Assembly: GCA_910589025.1 (NCBI GenBank)
Contig: CAJURM010000004.1
Span: 130,902-194,901 of the forward strand
Length of the DNA: 64,000 nt
Reading direction: 5' to 3'
Source: an uncultured Odoribacter sp.
Lineage (GTDB): Bacteria; Bacteroidota; Bacteroidia; Bacteroidales; Marinifilaceae
Shown: positions 7,081 through 16,719 of the stretch, piece after piece
How positions within the stretch are numbered: the first letter of the stretch is position 1
Layout of the letters: every line of letters begins with the position of its first letter
Notes under the pieces: generated by a model
The model's input: the letters and a program-made list of their open reading frames with translations, nothing else
Told to the model about the DNA's origin: nothing
Database searches by the model: none
Position numbers and translations under genes: made by a program

Positions 7081-9471
7081 ATGGGTGAATTGATAAAGAA
7101 GGAATTAAAAGGCTTTTTTACGTCGTTGTCGGGGTATGTGGTGTTGGTGTTTTTTCTGTTGGCAAACGGTTTGTTTCTGTGGGTGATACCGGGAGTATAT
7201 AATATCCCGGAAAGCGGTATGGCCGATTTGCAGCCGTTTTTTTCTTTGGCTCCCATGCTTTATTTGTTTTTGGTGCCGGTGATTTGTATGCGGCTTTTTG
7301 CTGAGGAAAAGCGGGCAGGTACGCTGGAGTTGCTGTTTACCCGTCCGGTGTCTGTCTGGAGAATTGTGTGGGCAAAGTATATTGCCGGTTTTCTGTTGGT
7401 TTTGTTGTCTATTCTTCCGACTCTGGTCTATCCTGTCAGTTTATATTTTTTGTCGCAGCCTGTCGGGAATATTGATACCGGAGGGATTATTGGTTCTTAT
7501 ATCGGACTGATTTTTTTGTCGGGTATTTATGTTGCTGCGGGGGTGTGGTCTTCGGCTGTGACGGACAATCAGATTGTGGCTTTCCTTTACGGTATGGTGC
7601 TTTCTTTCCTGTTGTTTGCCGGATTTGATTTTATCGGGGAGGTGGGAGGTTTGGCGGAGTATCAGAGTTTTCTGCTGAATCTGGGAATCAATTATCACTA
7701 TGAACCCATGTCAAGAGGGGTAATAGCCCTGAGTGACGTTGTTTATTTTCTTTCCGTTATTCTTTTCTTTGTCTGGCTGACGGTCAGGCGTTTTTCTCCG
7801 ATGCGCTTGAGGTTAGTGTATGTTTTGCCTTTGCTGGTGGTGTTGAATGTGGTGGCAGGGCGGATTTATCTGCGGGTAGATATTACTAATGATAAACGTT
7901 ATACTTTGTCTGAGCATACGCGGCAGTTGTTGAAACATCTGGACCGTGGAATCGGGGTGGATATTTTTCTGGGGGGAAGCCTTCCTGCCGAGATGCAGAA
8001 GTTGCAGTATGCCACGACCCGGATGCTGGAAGAGTTCCGGAGAATTACGGGAAATAAGCTCCGCTATATGCTGATAGACCCTGCGGATATAAGTGACGGA
8101 GAGGAGAAGAAACAATTTGTGCAGTATTTGGCAAGCCGGGGGATTTTGCCTGTGAATCTGAACCGGACAACGGAGGATGAGCGATTGCAGCAGCAGATTA
8201 TTTTTCCGGGGTTGGTGGTGTATGACGATAGTACGGAAGTGAGTGTCTCTCTGCTCCAGAATGTGCCGGGATACAGTCCCCACGATAATATCAATCATTC
8301 GATAGAAGCCTTGGAGTATGAGTTGACCAAGGCTTTGCGTTTAGTGACTCGAAAGGAGAAAAAAGCTGTGGCTTTTCTTGCGGGGCACGGTGAGTTGCCT
8401 TATGAGGAAATCATGGATATGGCGAAGACGCTGCTTTATTATTACGATGTGGACATTGTGAGTGCCGATTCGCTTGCTGCAGATCCGGAACGATATAAGG
8501 CGCTGATTGTTGCCAAACCGACCCGCGATTTTCCGGAAAAGGATAAGTATATTCTGGACCAGTATGTAATGCGGGGGGGACGGGTGTTGTGGTGTGTGGA
8601 TGAGGTGGAAGTGAATGATGAGGTGCTGAAGAAGCAGGAGACTTCTTTTGCGCTCTATCGTCCTCTGAATATTGAAGATATGTTGTTTAAATACGGGGTG
8701 AGGATTAATCCGGATGTTCTGTTGGATGGTAATTGTGTGTTGATTCCGGTGATTACCGGGATGAACGGTTCGGAGCCTCAGTATGCACCCGGGCCGTGGT
8801 ATTATTCTCCCTTGTTGCTGCCTTCGATGCAGAATCCGGTAACAGCGGGTGTGCAGCCGGTGAGGGTGGACTATGCTAATACTATTGATACAGTGGGAGG
8901 GAAGGATGGATTGAAAAAGACGGTTTTACTGGCCTCTTCCCGTTATGCGGCTTCGATGAAAACGCCCTGTCCGGTGACGCTTTCCATTACGGAGGAGAAA
9001 ATGACGGAAGATCGTTTTAACAGGAGTTATTTGCCTGTGGCTGTGATGATAGAGGGCGAGTTTACTTCTTTGTACCGTTATACCCGGCGATCGGGGCAGG
9101 CATTGGAAGGGGCTTTCCGGGAACGGAGCGATTATAACCGGATGATTGTTATTTCGGACGGGGATGTGATTCGTAATAAGTGGTATGGGGTGGGCGAAAA
9201 TGCCCGGGCTGTTCCGTTGGGATATGATGAATATAGCGGAAGGATGTACGGAAATAAGGATTTCCTATTGAATTGTGTCAATATGTTGTGTGATGATGAG
9301 GGATGGATGCAGTTACGCGGACGGAATTTGAATATGTATTTAATTAATAAGACCCGTTTGAAGGCGGAACGGTATGAATGGCAGCTGTTTAATCTGTTTC
9401 TTCCTGTTGCTTTGGTTGTTGTCGGCGGCATTCTTTTCTTTTATCTCCGTCGTCGGAAATATTATGTATAG
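7081..9471 (+). CDS. GldF-GldG fusion: ABC-2 permease joined to Gldg-type auxiliary domain
   Basis: Membrane protein of 796 aa. Residues 1-250 form an ABC-2 permease with about six membrane helices (GldF-like; GTLELLFTRPVS is characteristic). Residues 255-760 match the GldG ABC_transp_aux region, a large periplasmic domain with DITNDKRYTLSEHTRQLL at its start, and the protein ends in a single helix followed by RRRKYYV. In gliding Flavobacteria GldA (ATPase), GldF and GldG form a transporter needed for motility; in non-gliding Bacteroidales the fused form exists with unknown cargo. No ATPase gene lies beside it in this window, so its GldA-like partner must be encoded elsewhere. It starts 11 bp after the exonuclease stop. 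Confidence 0.9.
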   Translation: MGELIKKELKGFFTSLSGYVVLVFFLLANGLFLWVIPGVYNIPESGMADLQPFFSLAPMLYLFLVPVICMRLFAEEKRAGTLELLFTRPVSVWRIVWAKYIAGFLLVLLSILPTLVYPVSLYFLSQPVGNIDTGGIIGSYIGLIFLSGIYVAAGVWSSAVTDNQIVAFLYGMVLSFLLFAGFDFIGEVGGLAEYQSFLLNLGINYHYEPMSRGVIALSDVVYFLSVILFFVWLTVRRFSPMRLRLVYVLPLLVVLNVVAGRIYLRVDITNDKRYTLSEHTRQLLKHLDRGIGVDIFLGGSLPAEMQKLQYATTRMLEEFRRITGNKLRYMLIDPADISDGEEKKQFVQYLASRGILPVNLNRTTEDERLQQQIIFPGLVVYDDSTEVSVSLLQNVPGYSPHDNINHSIEALEYELTKALRLVTRKEKKAVAFLAGHGELPYEEIMDMAKTLLYYYDVDIVSADSLAADPERYKALIVAKPTRDFPEKDKYILDQYVMRGGRVLWCVDEVEVNDEVLKKQETSFALYRPLNIEDMLFKYGVRINPDVLLDGNCVLIPVITGMNGSEPQYAPGPWYYSPLLLPSMQNPVTAGVQPVRVDYANTIDTVGGKDGLKKTVLLASSRYAASMKTPCPVTLSITEEKMTEDRFNRSYLPVAVMIEGEFTSLYRYTRRSGQALEGAFRERSDYNRMIVISDGDVIRNKWYGVGENARAVPLGYDEYSGRMYGNKDFLLNCVNMLCDDEGWMQLRGRNLNMYLINKTRLKAERYEWQLFNLFLPVALVVVGGILFFYLRRRKYYV

Positions 9472-9617
9472 GTGGAGTGTAAATCTGTCGTGATGTAGTT
9501 ATTTTGCAGGTGTAGGTGTTTGTTCGGAGGGGATGGATGTTGCAACTTTTTTAGGAAACTGTCGTATATTTTTGATAATATTTGGTATTGGTGGCAATAC
9601 TGTATAAGTAAAAATAT

Positions 9618-10691
9618 ATGGATGGTTTGGTCAAACTACGTTATTTGTTTTGTTTTTCTTTTCTTTTATTGAGTTTGTCGTGCAGTTGGCTGCGGGGCAA
9701 GAATTATGCCGTTATTCCTCATCCTGTACGGATTGTTCGGGTGGAGAACCTGAATTTGCTGAGCCGGGTGTATACCGGCGTGGTGGAGGCGGATGAGTAT
9801 GCCGACCTGGCGTTTAAGATTGCCGGTCCTCTTGTTGAGATGAATGTGGATGCCGGTCAGACGGTCGGGAAAGGTGCAGTCATAGCGGTGATGGATCCGT
9901 TGGATTATCAGTCCCGTTACGATGCAAACCGGGCGGCTTATGTCACCGCACGTTCCCAGTTGGATCGGGATAAGAGATTGTTGTCAATGGAGGCTATTTC
10001 CAGACAGGAGTATGAGGTGGCTCAGGCGGCTTATGCAAGGGCACGTTCCGCTTATCTGATGGCAGAGAATACTTTGAATGATACCCGTCTGGTAGCTCCT
10101 TTTCGTGGGTTTATCGAGAGGAAATATGTTGAAAACTACCAGAAGGTTCAAGCCGGGGAGCGTGTGGTCAGGTTGGTCAATCCCGATAAGTTGTCAGTCC
10201 GGTTTGTTTTGCCGGAGACCAGTGCTCGTTTGAGTCGTGGACAGATGGGAGTACGGGTTCAGTTTGACACGTATCCTGGAGAATGGTTTGAAGCCCGTAT
10301 CAGTGAAGTGGTGGATGCTTCTCCCGATGGAGGCGGTATCCCGGTAAAGGTTGTTGTGGAAGATACTCTTTTTACGCCCAATCGTTATAAGGTCTATCCA
10401 GGGTTTTCCGCCCGAGTGAAGATCCTGACAGACAATGATATGTCGGATTCGTATTTGGTACCTTTGAGTGCTTTGTTTGAAGAGTTGTCGTCCAATCAGA
10501 TTTCGGTTTGGAAGTTCAGACCCGGAGATAGTGTCGTAATACGTCAGAGTGTTGTGCCGGAACAGATGTTTGGGGAAGACCGGATATTAATCCGGAACGG
10601 TCTGAAACCGGAGGATTGGATAGTAGTGGAAGGGAGCAATTTTGTGACGGAAGGGGAGAGGGTTCGGGTGTTGCCGAATGTGTATCCATAA
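9618..10691 (+). CDS. RND efflux periplasmic adaptor (membrane fusion protein), lipoprotein
   Basis: HlyD/AcrA-type adaptor of 357 aa, first gene of a three-gene tripartite efflux operon. The N-terminus is a lipoprotein signal (hydrophobic core then LSLSC), so it is anchored in a membrane from the periplasm. GPLVEMNVDAGQTVGKGAVIAVMDP is the lipoyl half-motif; a short alpha-hairpin (SRYDANRAAY to AYLMAENTL) and the second lipoyl half (DTRLVAPFRGFI) follow, then beta-barrel and membrane-proximal domains. It bridges the pump (next gene, 31 bp away) to the outer-membrane channel. Confidence 0.93.
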   Translation: MDGLVKLRYLFCFSFLLLSLSCSWLRGKNYAVIPHPVRIVRVENLNLLSRVYTGVVEADEYADLAFKIAGPLVEMNVDAGQTVGKGAVIAVMDPLDYQSRYDANRAAYVTARSQLDRDKRLLSMEAISRQEYEVAQAAYARARSAYLMAENTLNDTRLVAPFRGFIERKYVENYQKVQAGERVVRLVNPDKLSVRFVLPETSARLSRGQMGVRVQFDTYPGEWFEARISEVVDASPDGGGIPVKVVVEDTLFTPNRYKVYPGFSARVKILTDNDMSDSYLVPLSALFEELSSNQISVWKFRPGDSVVIRQSVVPEQMFGEDRILIRNGLKPEDWIVVEGSNFVTEGERVRVLPNVYP

Positions 10692-10722
10692 AAATGTGTA
10701 GTAATTTGAAGATTTACCGGAT

Positions 10723-13700
10723 ATGAATATAGCTAAGTATTCGCTTGATAATCCCAAAGTGATTTATTTTTTCCTGACAATCCTGATGATTGGCGGAGTG
10801 ATGGCTTTCGATTCTTTGGGAAAGAAAGAGGATTCTCCTTTTGTCATTAAATCGGCGGTGCTGATGACCCGTTATCCCGGTGCGTCACCCCAGGAGGTGG
10901 AACAACTGATAACGGAGCCTGTTGAGCGTGAGATCCAATCGATGAGAAGGGTGCATAAAATCAAATCGGATTCGTATTACGGGATGTCTAAAATCAGTAT
11001 AGAGTTAAGTCCCGGTACGCCCCCGGATGAGATGCCCCAGATGTGGGATGAATTGCGGCGGAAGGTGTTGAATATTCAGCCTCAGTTGCCCCAGGGGGCT
11101 TCCAATATCAGTGTTTCGGATGATTTCGGGGATGTATTCGGGATTTATTTCGGACTGACGGCTGCCGAAGGTTTTACCTATCGGGATTTGAGGGATTGGG
11201 GACAGCGGATAAAAACGGAGCTGGTGACAGTTGATGGGGTACAGAAGGTGGCTTTGTACGGAGAGCAGACGGAGGTTGTGAATGTACGTATATCCATGTC
11301 AAGACTGGCTAATTCGGCGTTGAATCTTAATGCAGTGATGCAGACGATAAAATCCCAGAATTCATTGATTAATACGGGGGAAAAGAGAGCCGGGAATATC
11401 GAACTGAAAGTGTTGGCGGAGGGGACTTACAAGACGCTGGACGATATCCGTAACCAGTTGGTTGTGACGGAGACGGGGCAGCAGATTCGATTGGGGGATA
11501 TTGCTGTGGTTGAAAAAGGGTATATGGATCCTCCTTCCTCGTTGATGCGGGTAAACGGTAAACGGGCGATAGGAATCGGGGTGTCTACGGACCCGGAGAA
11601 GGATGTAGTCAGAACAGGAGAGCTGGTGAGAGCCCGTTTGGCGCAGTTGCTTCCTTTGATGCCGGTGGGGATTGAGATGGTTACGCTTTATCCGGAGGAC
11701 CGGATTGCCAGGGAGGCAAACAATGGGTTCCTGTTGAATTTAGTGGAGTCGTTGGCTATTGTGATTTTTATTATATTGATTGTGATGGGAGCCCGTGCTG
11801 GGGTGCTGATAGGTTCTTCGCTTTTGTTTTCCATCGGAGGAACATTGCTGGTGATGCAATTTATGGGGGTGGGGTTGAATCGCACGTCGCTGGCGGCTTT
11901 CATTATTGCAATGGGGATGCTGGTGGACAATGCTATTGTTGTGACCGACAATGCACAGGTTGCCATCCGGCGGGGGATAAGCCGCAGGGAGGCATTAATC
12001 CGTGGGGCGACGATTCCGCAGTGGGGATTGCTGGGGGCAACGCTGATTGCGATTTTTTCTTTCCTGCCCTTGTATCTGGCGCCTTCGGCAGTGGCGGAGA
12101 TTGTGAAACCTTTGTTTGTTGTGCTGGCGGTTTCTTTAGGATTAAGTTGGGTTCTCGCTCTGACGCAGACAACTACTTTCGGGAATTTCATTTTAAAGGA
12201 TAAAACAGATCAGGCGGGGAGAGACCCTTATGATACGAAGTTTTATAACGGTTTTTCCCGGGTGTTGATAAAGCTGATTCGTTTTAAGGTGCTGACGGTG
12301 GTGATTGTGGTCTTGCTTTTTATTGCTTCTCTCGTTGTGATGGGGTTGATGCCTCAGAATTTTTTCCCGAATATGGATAAGCCTTATTTCCGTGCCGATT
12401 GTTTTCTGCCAGAGGGGTATAGTATCCGGGAGTCGGAAAGGATGTTGTCCGATATTGAGCGTTATTTGCTGGAGCGGGAAGAGGTGGTAACGGTATCTAC
12501 GACGTTGGGGGGAACGCCGTTGCGTTATTATTTGGCGAGTACGTCTTTCGGTCCCAAGCCTAATTTCGGGAATATACTGATAGAGTTGAAGGATAAGAAG
12601 TTTACGGTGGCGATGGAGGAACAACTGAATACGTATGTCCGCCGTAATTACCCCGATATGCTGATCCGTTCTTCTTTGTTCAAGTTGTCTCCGGCTGTGG
12701 AGGCTGCTATCGAAATCGGGTTTATCGGAGAAAATATAGATACGTTGAAAATGCTGACCGGACAGGTGATGGAAATTATGCGGAAGTGTGATATGGTGAC
12801 GGATGTCCGGAATAGTTGGGGGAATAAGGTGCCGGTGTGGGAACCTCTGTACTCTCAGGAGAGGGGACAGAGGCTGGGGGTTACCCGGCAGGCGTTGGCT
12901 TATACACTGAAGGTAGCAACCAATGGTTTGGCTTTGGGCGATTATCGGGAGAAAGATTTGTTTATGCCGATTTTGCTGAAGGAGAATGATTTTGATGCCC
13001 ACAATATCGATAATATGAGGACTTTGCCTGTTTTTTCACCGTCCGGTACGACGGTTCCGTTGGCGCAGGTTGTGGAGCGTTTTGAATTCGGGTATAATTT
13101 CAATGTCATAAAACGGTATAACCGCGACCGGGTGATGATGGCGCAGTGTGACCCCAGGCGGGGTGCGAATACGAAACAGGCTTTTACCCGGATATGGGAG
13201 CAAGTGCAGCAGATTGAAGTTCCGCACGGATATCGGATGAAGTTTTTCGGGGAGGATGAGAGCCAGGTGGAATCGAATGAGGCGCTGGTTGCCAATATGC
13301 CGTTAACGTTTATATTGATTTTTATGGTGCTTTTGTTGTTGTTCCGTACTTATCGTAAACCGGTTATCATTTTGCTGATGGTACCGTTGATTTTTATCGG
13401 GGTGGTGCTGGGGTTGCTGGTGTTGGGACGTATGTTTGATTTTTTTGCTTTGTTGGGGTTGTTGGGACTGGTTGGGATGAATATCAAGAATGCCATTGTT
13501 CTGGTGGACCAGATAGGAATAGAAACGAATGACGGGTTGTCGCCTTTAGAGGCTTTGTTGCAGGCGACCAAGTCACGTATTGTCCCGGTGGTAATGGCTT
13601 CAGGCACCACGATTCTGGGGATGTTGCCTTTGCTGTTTGATGCTATGTTTGGCGGGATGGCGGCTTGTATTATGGGGGGATTGCTGGTGGCGAGCCTGTT

Positions 13701-13758
13701 GACGATTATAGTGTTGCCTGTGACCTATTCTTTGATCTTCAGGATAAAAGCAGTTTAA
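10723..13758 (+). CDS. RND-family efflux pump permease (AcrB/HAE-like)
   Basis: Inner-membrane proton-driven pump of 1011 aa with the standard 12-helix plan: one N-terminal helix, a large periplasmic loop, helices 2-6, a second loop, and helices 8-12. The proton-relay region in helix 4 reads LVDNAIVV, so the first aspartate of the AcrB Asp-Asp pair is kept and the second is Asn; helix 10 has the lysine in NIKNAIVLVDQ. Substrates cannot be told from sequence; drugs, bile salts or lipids are all possible. Middle gene of adaptor-pump-TolC; 31 bp from the adaptor and 47 bp from the TolC gene. Confidence 0.95.
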   Translation: MNIAKYSLDNPKVIYFFLTILMIGGVMAFDSLGKKEDSPFVIKSAVLMTRYPGASPQEVEQLITEPVEREIQSMRRVHKIKSDSYYGMSKISIELSPGTPPDEMPQMWDELRRKVLNIQPQLPQGASNISVSDDFGDVFGIYFGLTAAEGFTYRDLRDWGQRIKTELVTVDGVQKVALYGEQTEVVNVRISMSRLANSALNLNAVMQTIKSQNSLINTGEKRAGNIELKVLAEGTYKTLDDIRNQLVVTETGQQIRLGDIAVVEKGYMDPPSSLMRVNGKRAIGIGVSTDPEKDVVRTGELVRARLAQLLPLMPVGIEMVTLYPEDRIAREANNGFLLNLVESLAIVIFIILIVMGARAGVLIGSSLLFSIGGTLLVMQFMGVGLNRTSLAAFIIAMGMLVDNAIVVTDNAQVAIRRGISRREALIRGATIPQWGLLGATLIAIFSFLPLYLAPSAVAEIVKPLFVVLAVSLGLSWVLALTQTTTFGNFILKDKTDQAGRDPYDTKFYNGFSRVLIKLIRFKVLTVVIVVLLFIASLVVMGLMPQNFFPNMDKPYFRADCFLPEGYSIRESERMLSDIERYLLEREEVVTVSTTLGGTPLRYYLASTSFGPKPNFGNILIELKDKKFTVAMEEQLNTYVRRNYPDMLIRSSLFKLSPAVEAAIEIGFIGENIDTLKMLTGQVMEIMRKCDMVTDVRNSWGNKVPVWEPLYSQERGQRLGVTRQALAYTLKVATNGLALGDYREKDLFMPILLKENDFDAHNIDNMRTLPVFSPSGTTVPLAQVVERFEFGYNFNVIKRYNRDRVMMAQCDPRRGANTKQAFTRIWEQVQQIEVPHGYRMKFFGEDESQVESNEALVANMPLTFILIFMVLLLLFRTYRKPVIILLMVPLIFIGVVLGLLVLGRMFDFFALLGLLGLVGMNIKNAIVLVDQIGIETNDGLSPLEALLQATKSRIVPVVMASGTTILGMLPLLFDAMFGGMAACIMGGLLVASLLTIIVLPVTYSLIFRIKAV

Positions 13759-13805
13759 TTTTTGTTGATTGTTTTAGATCGTTGTCCCGGTTAATTTGAG
13801 AAGTT

Positions 13806-15071
13806 ATGAAGAAAATATGGATTCTTTTTTCATTGGTTTTGGGGGTGTCTCTGGCGGGATACCCGCAGGTGTTGGGTTTACGGGATTACCGTCAGCGGGT
13901 GATGAACTATAATCAGGATATAAAACAGTCCCGTGCGGTAGCGGATGCCGCTTTGTATGCCTTGAAGAGTGTGAAAACCGGATTCTTTCCGCGATTGGAT
14001 TTGTCAGGTTCTTATTCTTATCAGTTTGAGAATGTGGAATTTATGGAGGGTGTCCGACTGAAACATGATAATTATAATGCAGAAGCGGACCTGGTGCAGA
14101 GTGTGTATGCGGGAGGTGCTGTACGGAAGCAATACGAAATGGCGCGGGTACAGCAGGCAATAGCGGTGTTGGGGGAGAAACATACTTTGGTGAATATGTT
14201 GTATGCGGCAGATGTTAATTATTGGACGGCTGTGGCTAATCGGGATTTGTATACTATTGCGTCACGTTTTGTCGAAATTGTAGGGGAGTTGTATGATGTT
14301 GTAGACAAGCGTTTCCGGGAGGGAGCTATCAGTCGGACGGATGTGTTGATGGTAGAAGCTCGTCTGAAGGAGGCGGAGTTACAGTTGAATGCCAGCCGGA
14401 CGAATTATAAGACGGCTTTGCAGGCGTTGAATATTATGATGGGGGAAGCGGTTGAGGCAGAACCGGTATTGAGAGATTCCATTCGGTCGGGTGTTTTGTT
14501 GCCTTCTGTTTCGGAGTTGGCTGTTGCATTGGATAATCGGGCGGACTACCAGACCAGTATCCGGGATGTGGAGTTGGCACGGCTGGAAACCCGTTTGGTT
14601 AAATCAAATTATCTCCCTCAAGTGGTTTTGGGAATAAAGGAAAACTGGGGAACGCTTCTGCTCAATGTAGACGGAGAACGCCGTTTCACGACTCTTGCTT
14701 TTGCCAATCTCAGTATTCCTGTTTTTCACTGGGGAGAGCGTCGCCAGAGTGTCAGGGCAAGTATTTTACAGGAGGATATGCGGGAACTGGATCGGAGCAA
14801 GTTGGCGGATCAGGTCAGTCTGGAGCTTAGTACTGCCTGGACAACTGTGAGTGATTTGCTGAAAAAAACGGAGATTGTAAATTCTTCTTTAGAGATTGCG
14901 CAGGATAATTTGTTTTTGAATACATTCAGTTATAATGAAGGGAAATTGCCTATTATTGATGTTCTTTCTGCCCAGGTGACTTGGTTGCAGGCATATACCA
15001 GTGTTGTTTCCGTTCATTATCAGTTTAAGGTGGCTGTTGCAGAATATTATAGGGCGGTGGGAGGTGAGTAA
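13806..15071 (+). CDS. TolC-family outer membrane efflux channel
   Basis: Outer-membrane factor of 421 aa that completes the tripartite pump encoded by the two genes before it. It has a signal peptide (KKIWILFSLVLGVSLAGYPQ) and two OEP repeats rich in coiled-coil heptads, with SGSYSYQF and YNAEADLVQSVYAGG in the first beta-strand region and YNEGKLPIIDVLSAQ near the end, a typical TolC motif. Slightly short for the family (usually 430-480 aa) but apparently intact. No terminator is obvious downstream; a 217-bp gap with a new promoter follows. Confidence 0.93.
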   Translation: MKKIWILFSLVLGVSLAGYPQVLGLRDYRQRVMNYNQDIKQSRAVADAALYALKSVKTGFFPRLDLSGSYSYQFENVEFMEGVRLKHDNYNAEADLVQSVYAGGAVRKQYEMARVQQAIAVLGEKHTLVNMLYAADVNYWTAVANRDLYTIASRFVEIVGELYDVVDKRFREGAISRTDVLMVEARLKEAELQLNASRTNYKTALQALNIMMGEAVEAEPVLRDSIRSGVLLPSVSELAVALDNRADYQTSIRDVELARLETRLVKSNYLPQVVLGIKENWGTLLLNVDGERRFTTLAFANLSIPVFHWGERRQSVRASILQEDMRELDRSKLADQVSLELSTAWTTVSDLLKKTEIVNSSLEIAQDNLFLNTFSYNEGKLPIIDVLSAQVTWLQAYTSVVSVHYQFKVAVAEYYRAVGGE

Positions 15072-15176
15072 TGGATTCCTTCCTGTGAAAAACAGTGTTT
15101 GCCGGAAAGTATAGGAAACAGGTTGCTTCGGCTGGAAATGAAAATTATTTGACGTGTAAAAAATTGGACAGGATAA

Positions 15177-15207
15177 TTGTATAAGTTTTATTTCATGGTT
15201 ACTTTTG
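15177..15207 (+). promoter_or_regulatory. Promoter for the YbjN/protease pair
   Basis: TTGT (15177-15180), 19-bp spacer, TACTTTTG (15200-15207): a close match to the Bacteroidetes -33/-7 promoter. It lies 82 bp before the ATG at 15289 and supports a transcription unit separate from the efflux operon. Confidence 0.6.
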
Positions 15208-15288
15208 TGTAGGTGATGTGCTATAATGAACCGGAATTTTATATGAAGGGGAATGTGCGGTGAACACCTTGAAATTAAATGTAATACT

Positions 15289-16656
15289 ATGAAACAAACT
15301 TTAACTTTTACCCGTCCTATAATTGCTTCCACGGAAAGTAAGTTTAATGGAGAAGCTTTTGATGCCAGTGTTGAAGCCTTTGAAAACCATGAATATCTGA
15401 AAGCGTTTTATGCTTTGCTGGATTCTATAAATGGTGATTTTCGGAAAAAATATGGAAATGTTCAGGGCAATGAATTTAAAATTCCTCATGGTTCGATTGT
15501 GGTGACGATCCGTTTGGATGATGAGAAATTAATGATTACGGCACCTTTTGTCGGTTTGTCGGAGAAGGGGCGGATTCCGCTTTTGCGTCAGGTGGCAGGG
15601 TTGAATTTCAATGCGATGGATTTAGCGATGATTTATTTGCGTGGTGACGAGCTTTTTTTTGAGTACAGTTGCCCGATACAATTGATTCAACCTTATAAGA
15701 TTTATTATGTCCTGGAGGAGATTTGCCGGACAGGAGATAAGTATGATGATGAGTTTGAGACGAAGTTCGGAGCCAAGCGCATTTATGAACCGAAGGTAAC
15801 GCCGTATAGTGCGAAAGACGTGGACAATATTTACGAGGCTTTACAATTGAGTTGTAAGGAGTGTATGGAGGCGGTGAAATATTTTGAGCCTGCCCGGAAA
15901 TATGGTTTTATCTGGAATATCATCGGTACGACTTTGATGAAGTTCATGTATTTTGCCCATCCGCAGGGGCAGTTGCTTAATGATATGCAGAGAGCTATTC
16001 GTGAATTGGATCGGGATGATATTCCTTTGCCTGATATTACTGCTCAAGGGAAAGCTGTGGTTGAGAAGTTGCAAAAAATGACAAAGGAAGAGCTGGCAGA
16101 GGATCTTTATTATGTCGAGACATTAATTCCGTCCAAGCGTCGCTCTAATTTGCAGAATATTCAGGATAATTTTGAAGACAGTTATAAGCGTATATCGGCT
16201 TATATGGAGGAGGAGGATTATATGACAGCGTGTGTTATGATGTTGTATAAGTTCTATGAGATGTATTATTACAATAATTTGCAGGAGGATGTCAATAGGG
16301 TTGTTGTCAAAGTTCTGGAAAAGACGTCTGCACAAGCCTGGGAAGAAGCGGCTCCTGTGCTTTATGAAGCGATGGAGGCTATTATGGAAGATGAATTGGA
16401 CGAGTGGGATGAGGAAGAGGAAGAGGAAGAGGAAGAGGGAGGTGATGGTTTCGATATGAATAGTTATATGAAAAATGTCCAGGCTGTACAACAACAGATG
16501 ATGCAAAACATGCAGCAAATGATGCAGGGAGACGGGATGCAGGAGTATTTGCAGCAGGTACAGGTATTACAGCAGAAGATGCTGAGCGGAAAGATGAGTG
16601 TGGAGGAGTATACTGCCAAGGTGCAGGAGCTGGCGGCAAAGAATTTCGGTAATTAA
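15289..16656 (+). CDS. YbjN-like protein with acidic linker and Met/Gln-rich, SHOCT-like tail
   Basis: Cytoplasmic protein of 455 aa with no signal peptide or membrane helix. Residues 1-150 look like a YbjN/type III secretion-chaperone fold (IPHGSIVVTIRLDDEKLMI, then MDLAMIYLRGDELFFEY). The middle is helical and is followed near residue 368 by a run of Asp/Glu, then a Met/Gln-rich stretch (QQQMMQNMQQMMQ) and a final LQQKMLSGKMSVEEYTAKV segment like the SHOCT module used for oligomerisation. The start at 15289 (MKQTLTFTRP) is preferred to one at 15253. It is followed 63 bp later by a protease gene that also carries a YbjN-like domain, which suggests the two work together. Function is unknown. 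Confidence 0.72.
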   Translation: MKQTLTFTRPIIASTESKFNGEAFDASVEAFENHEYLKAFYALLDSINGDFRKKYGNVQGNEFKIPHGSIVVTIRLDDEKLMITAPFVGLSEKGRIPLLRQVAGLNFNAMDLAMIYLRGDELFFEYSCPIQLIQPYKIYYVLEEICRTGDKYDDEFETKFGAKRIYEPKVTPYSAKDVDNIYEALQLSCKECMEAVKYFEPARKYGFIWNIIGTTLMKFMYFAHPQGQLLNDMQRAIRELDRDDIPLPDITAQGKAVVEKLQKMTKEELAEDLYYVETLIPSKRRSNLQNIQDNFEDSYKRISAYMEEEDYMTACVMMLYKFYEMYYYNNLQEDVNRVVVKVLEKTSAQAWEEAAPVLYEAMEAIMEDELDEWDEEEEEEEEEGGDGFDMNSYMKNVQAVQQQMMQNMQQMMQGDGMQEYLQQVQVLQQKMLSGKMSVEEYTAKVQELAAKNFGN

Positions 16657-16719
16657 AAACGTGATTGGCGGTTTTGCCGTTCAATCCTGAATATTAAATG
16701 AAAATAAAATTATTTTACA

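Noticed and set aside
12193..13002. 269-codon minus-strand frame opposite the RND pump gene
   Set aside because: Long only because of the base composition of the pump gene; His/Arg/Gln-rich with no recognisable fold.
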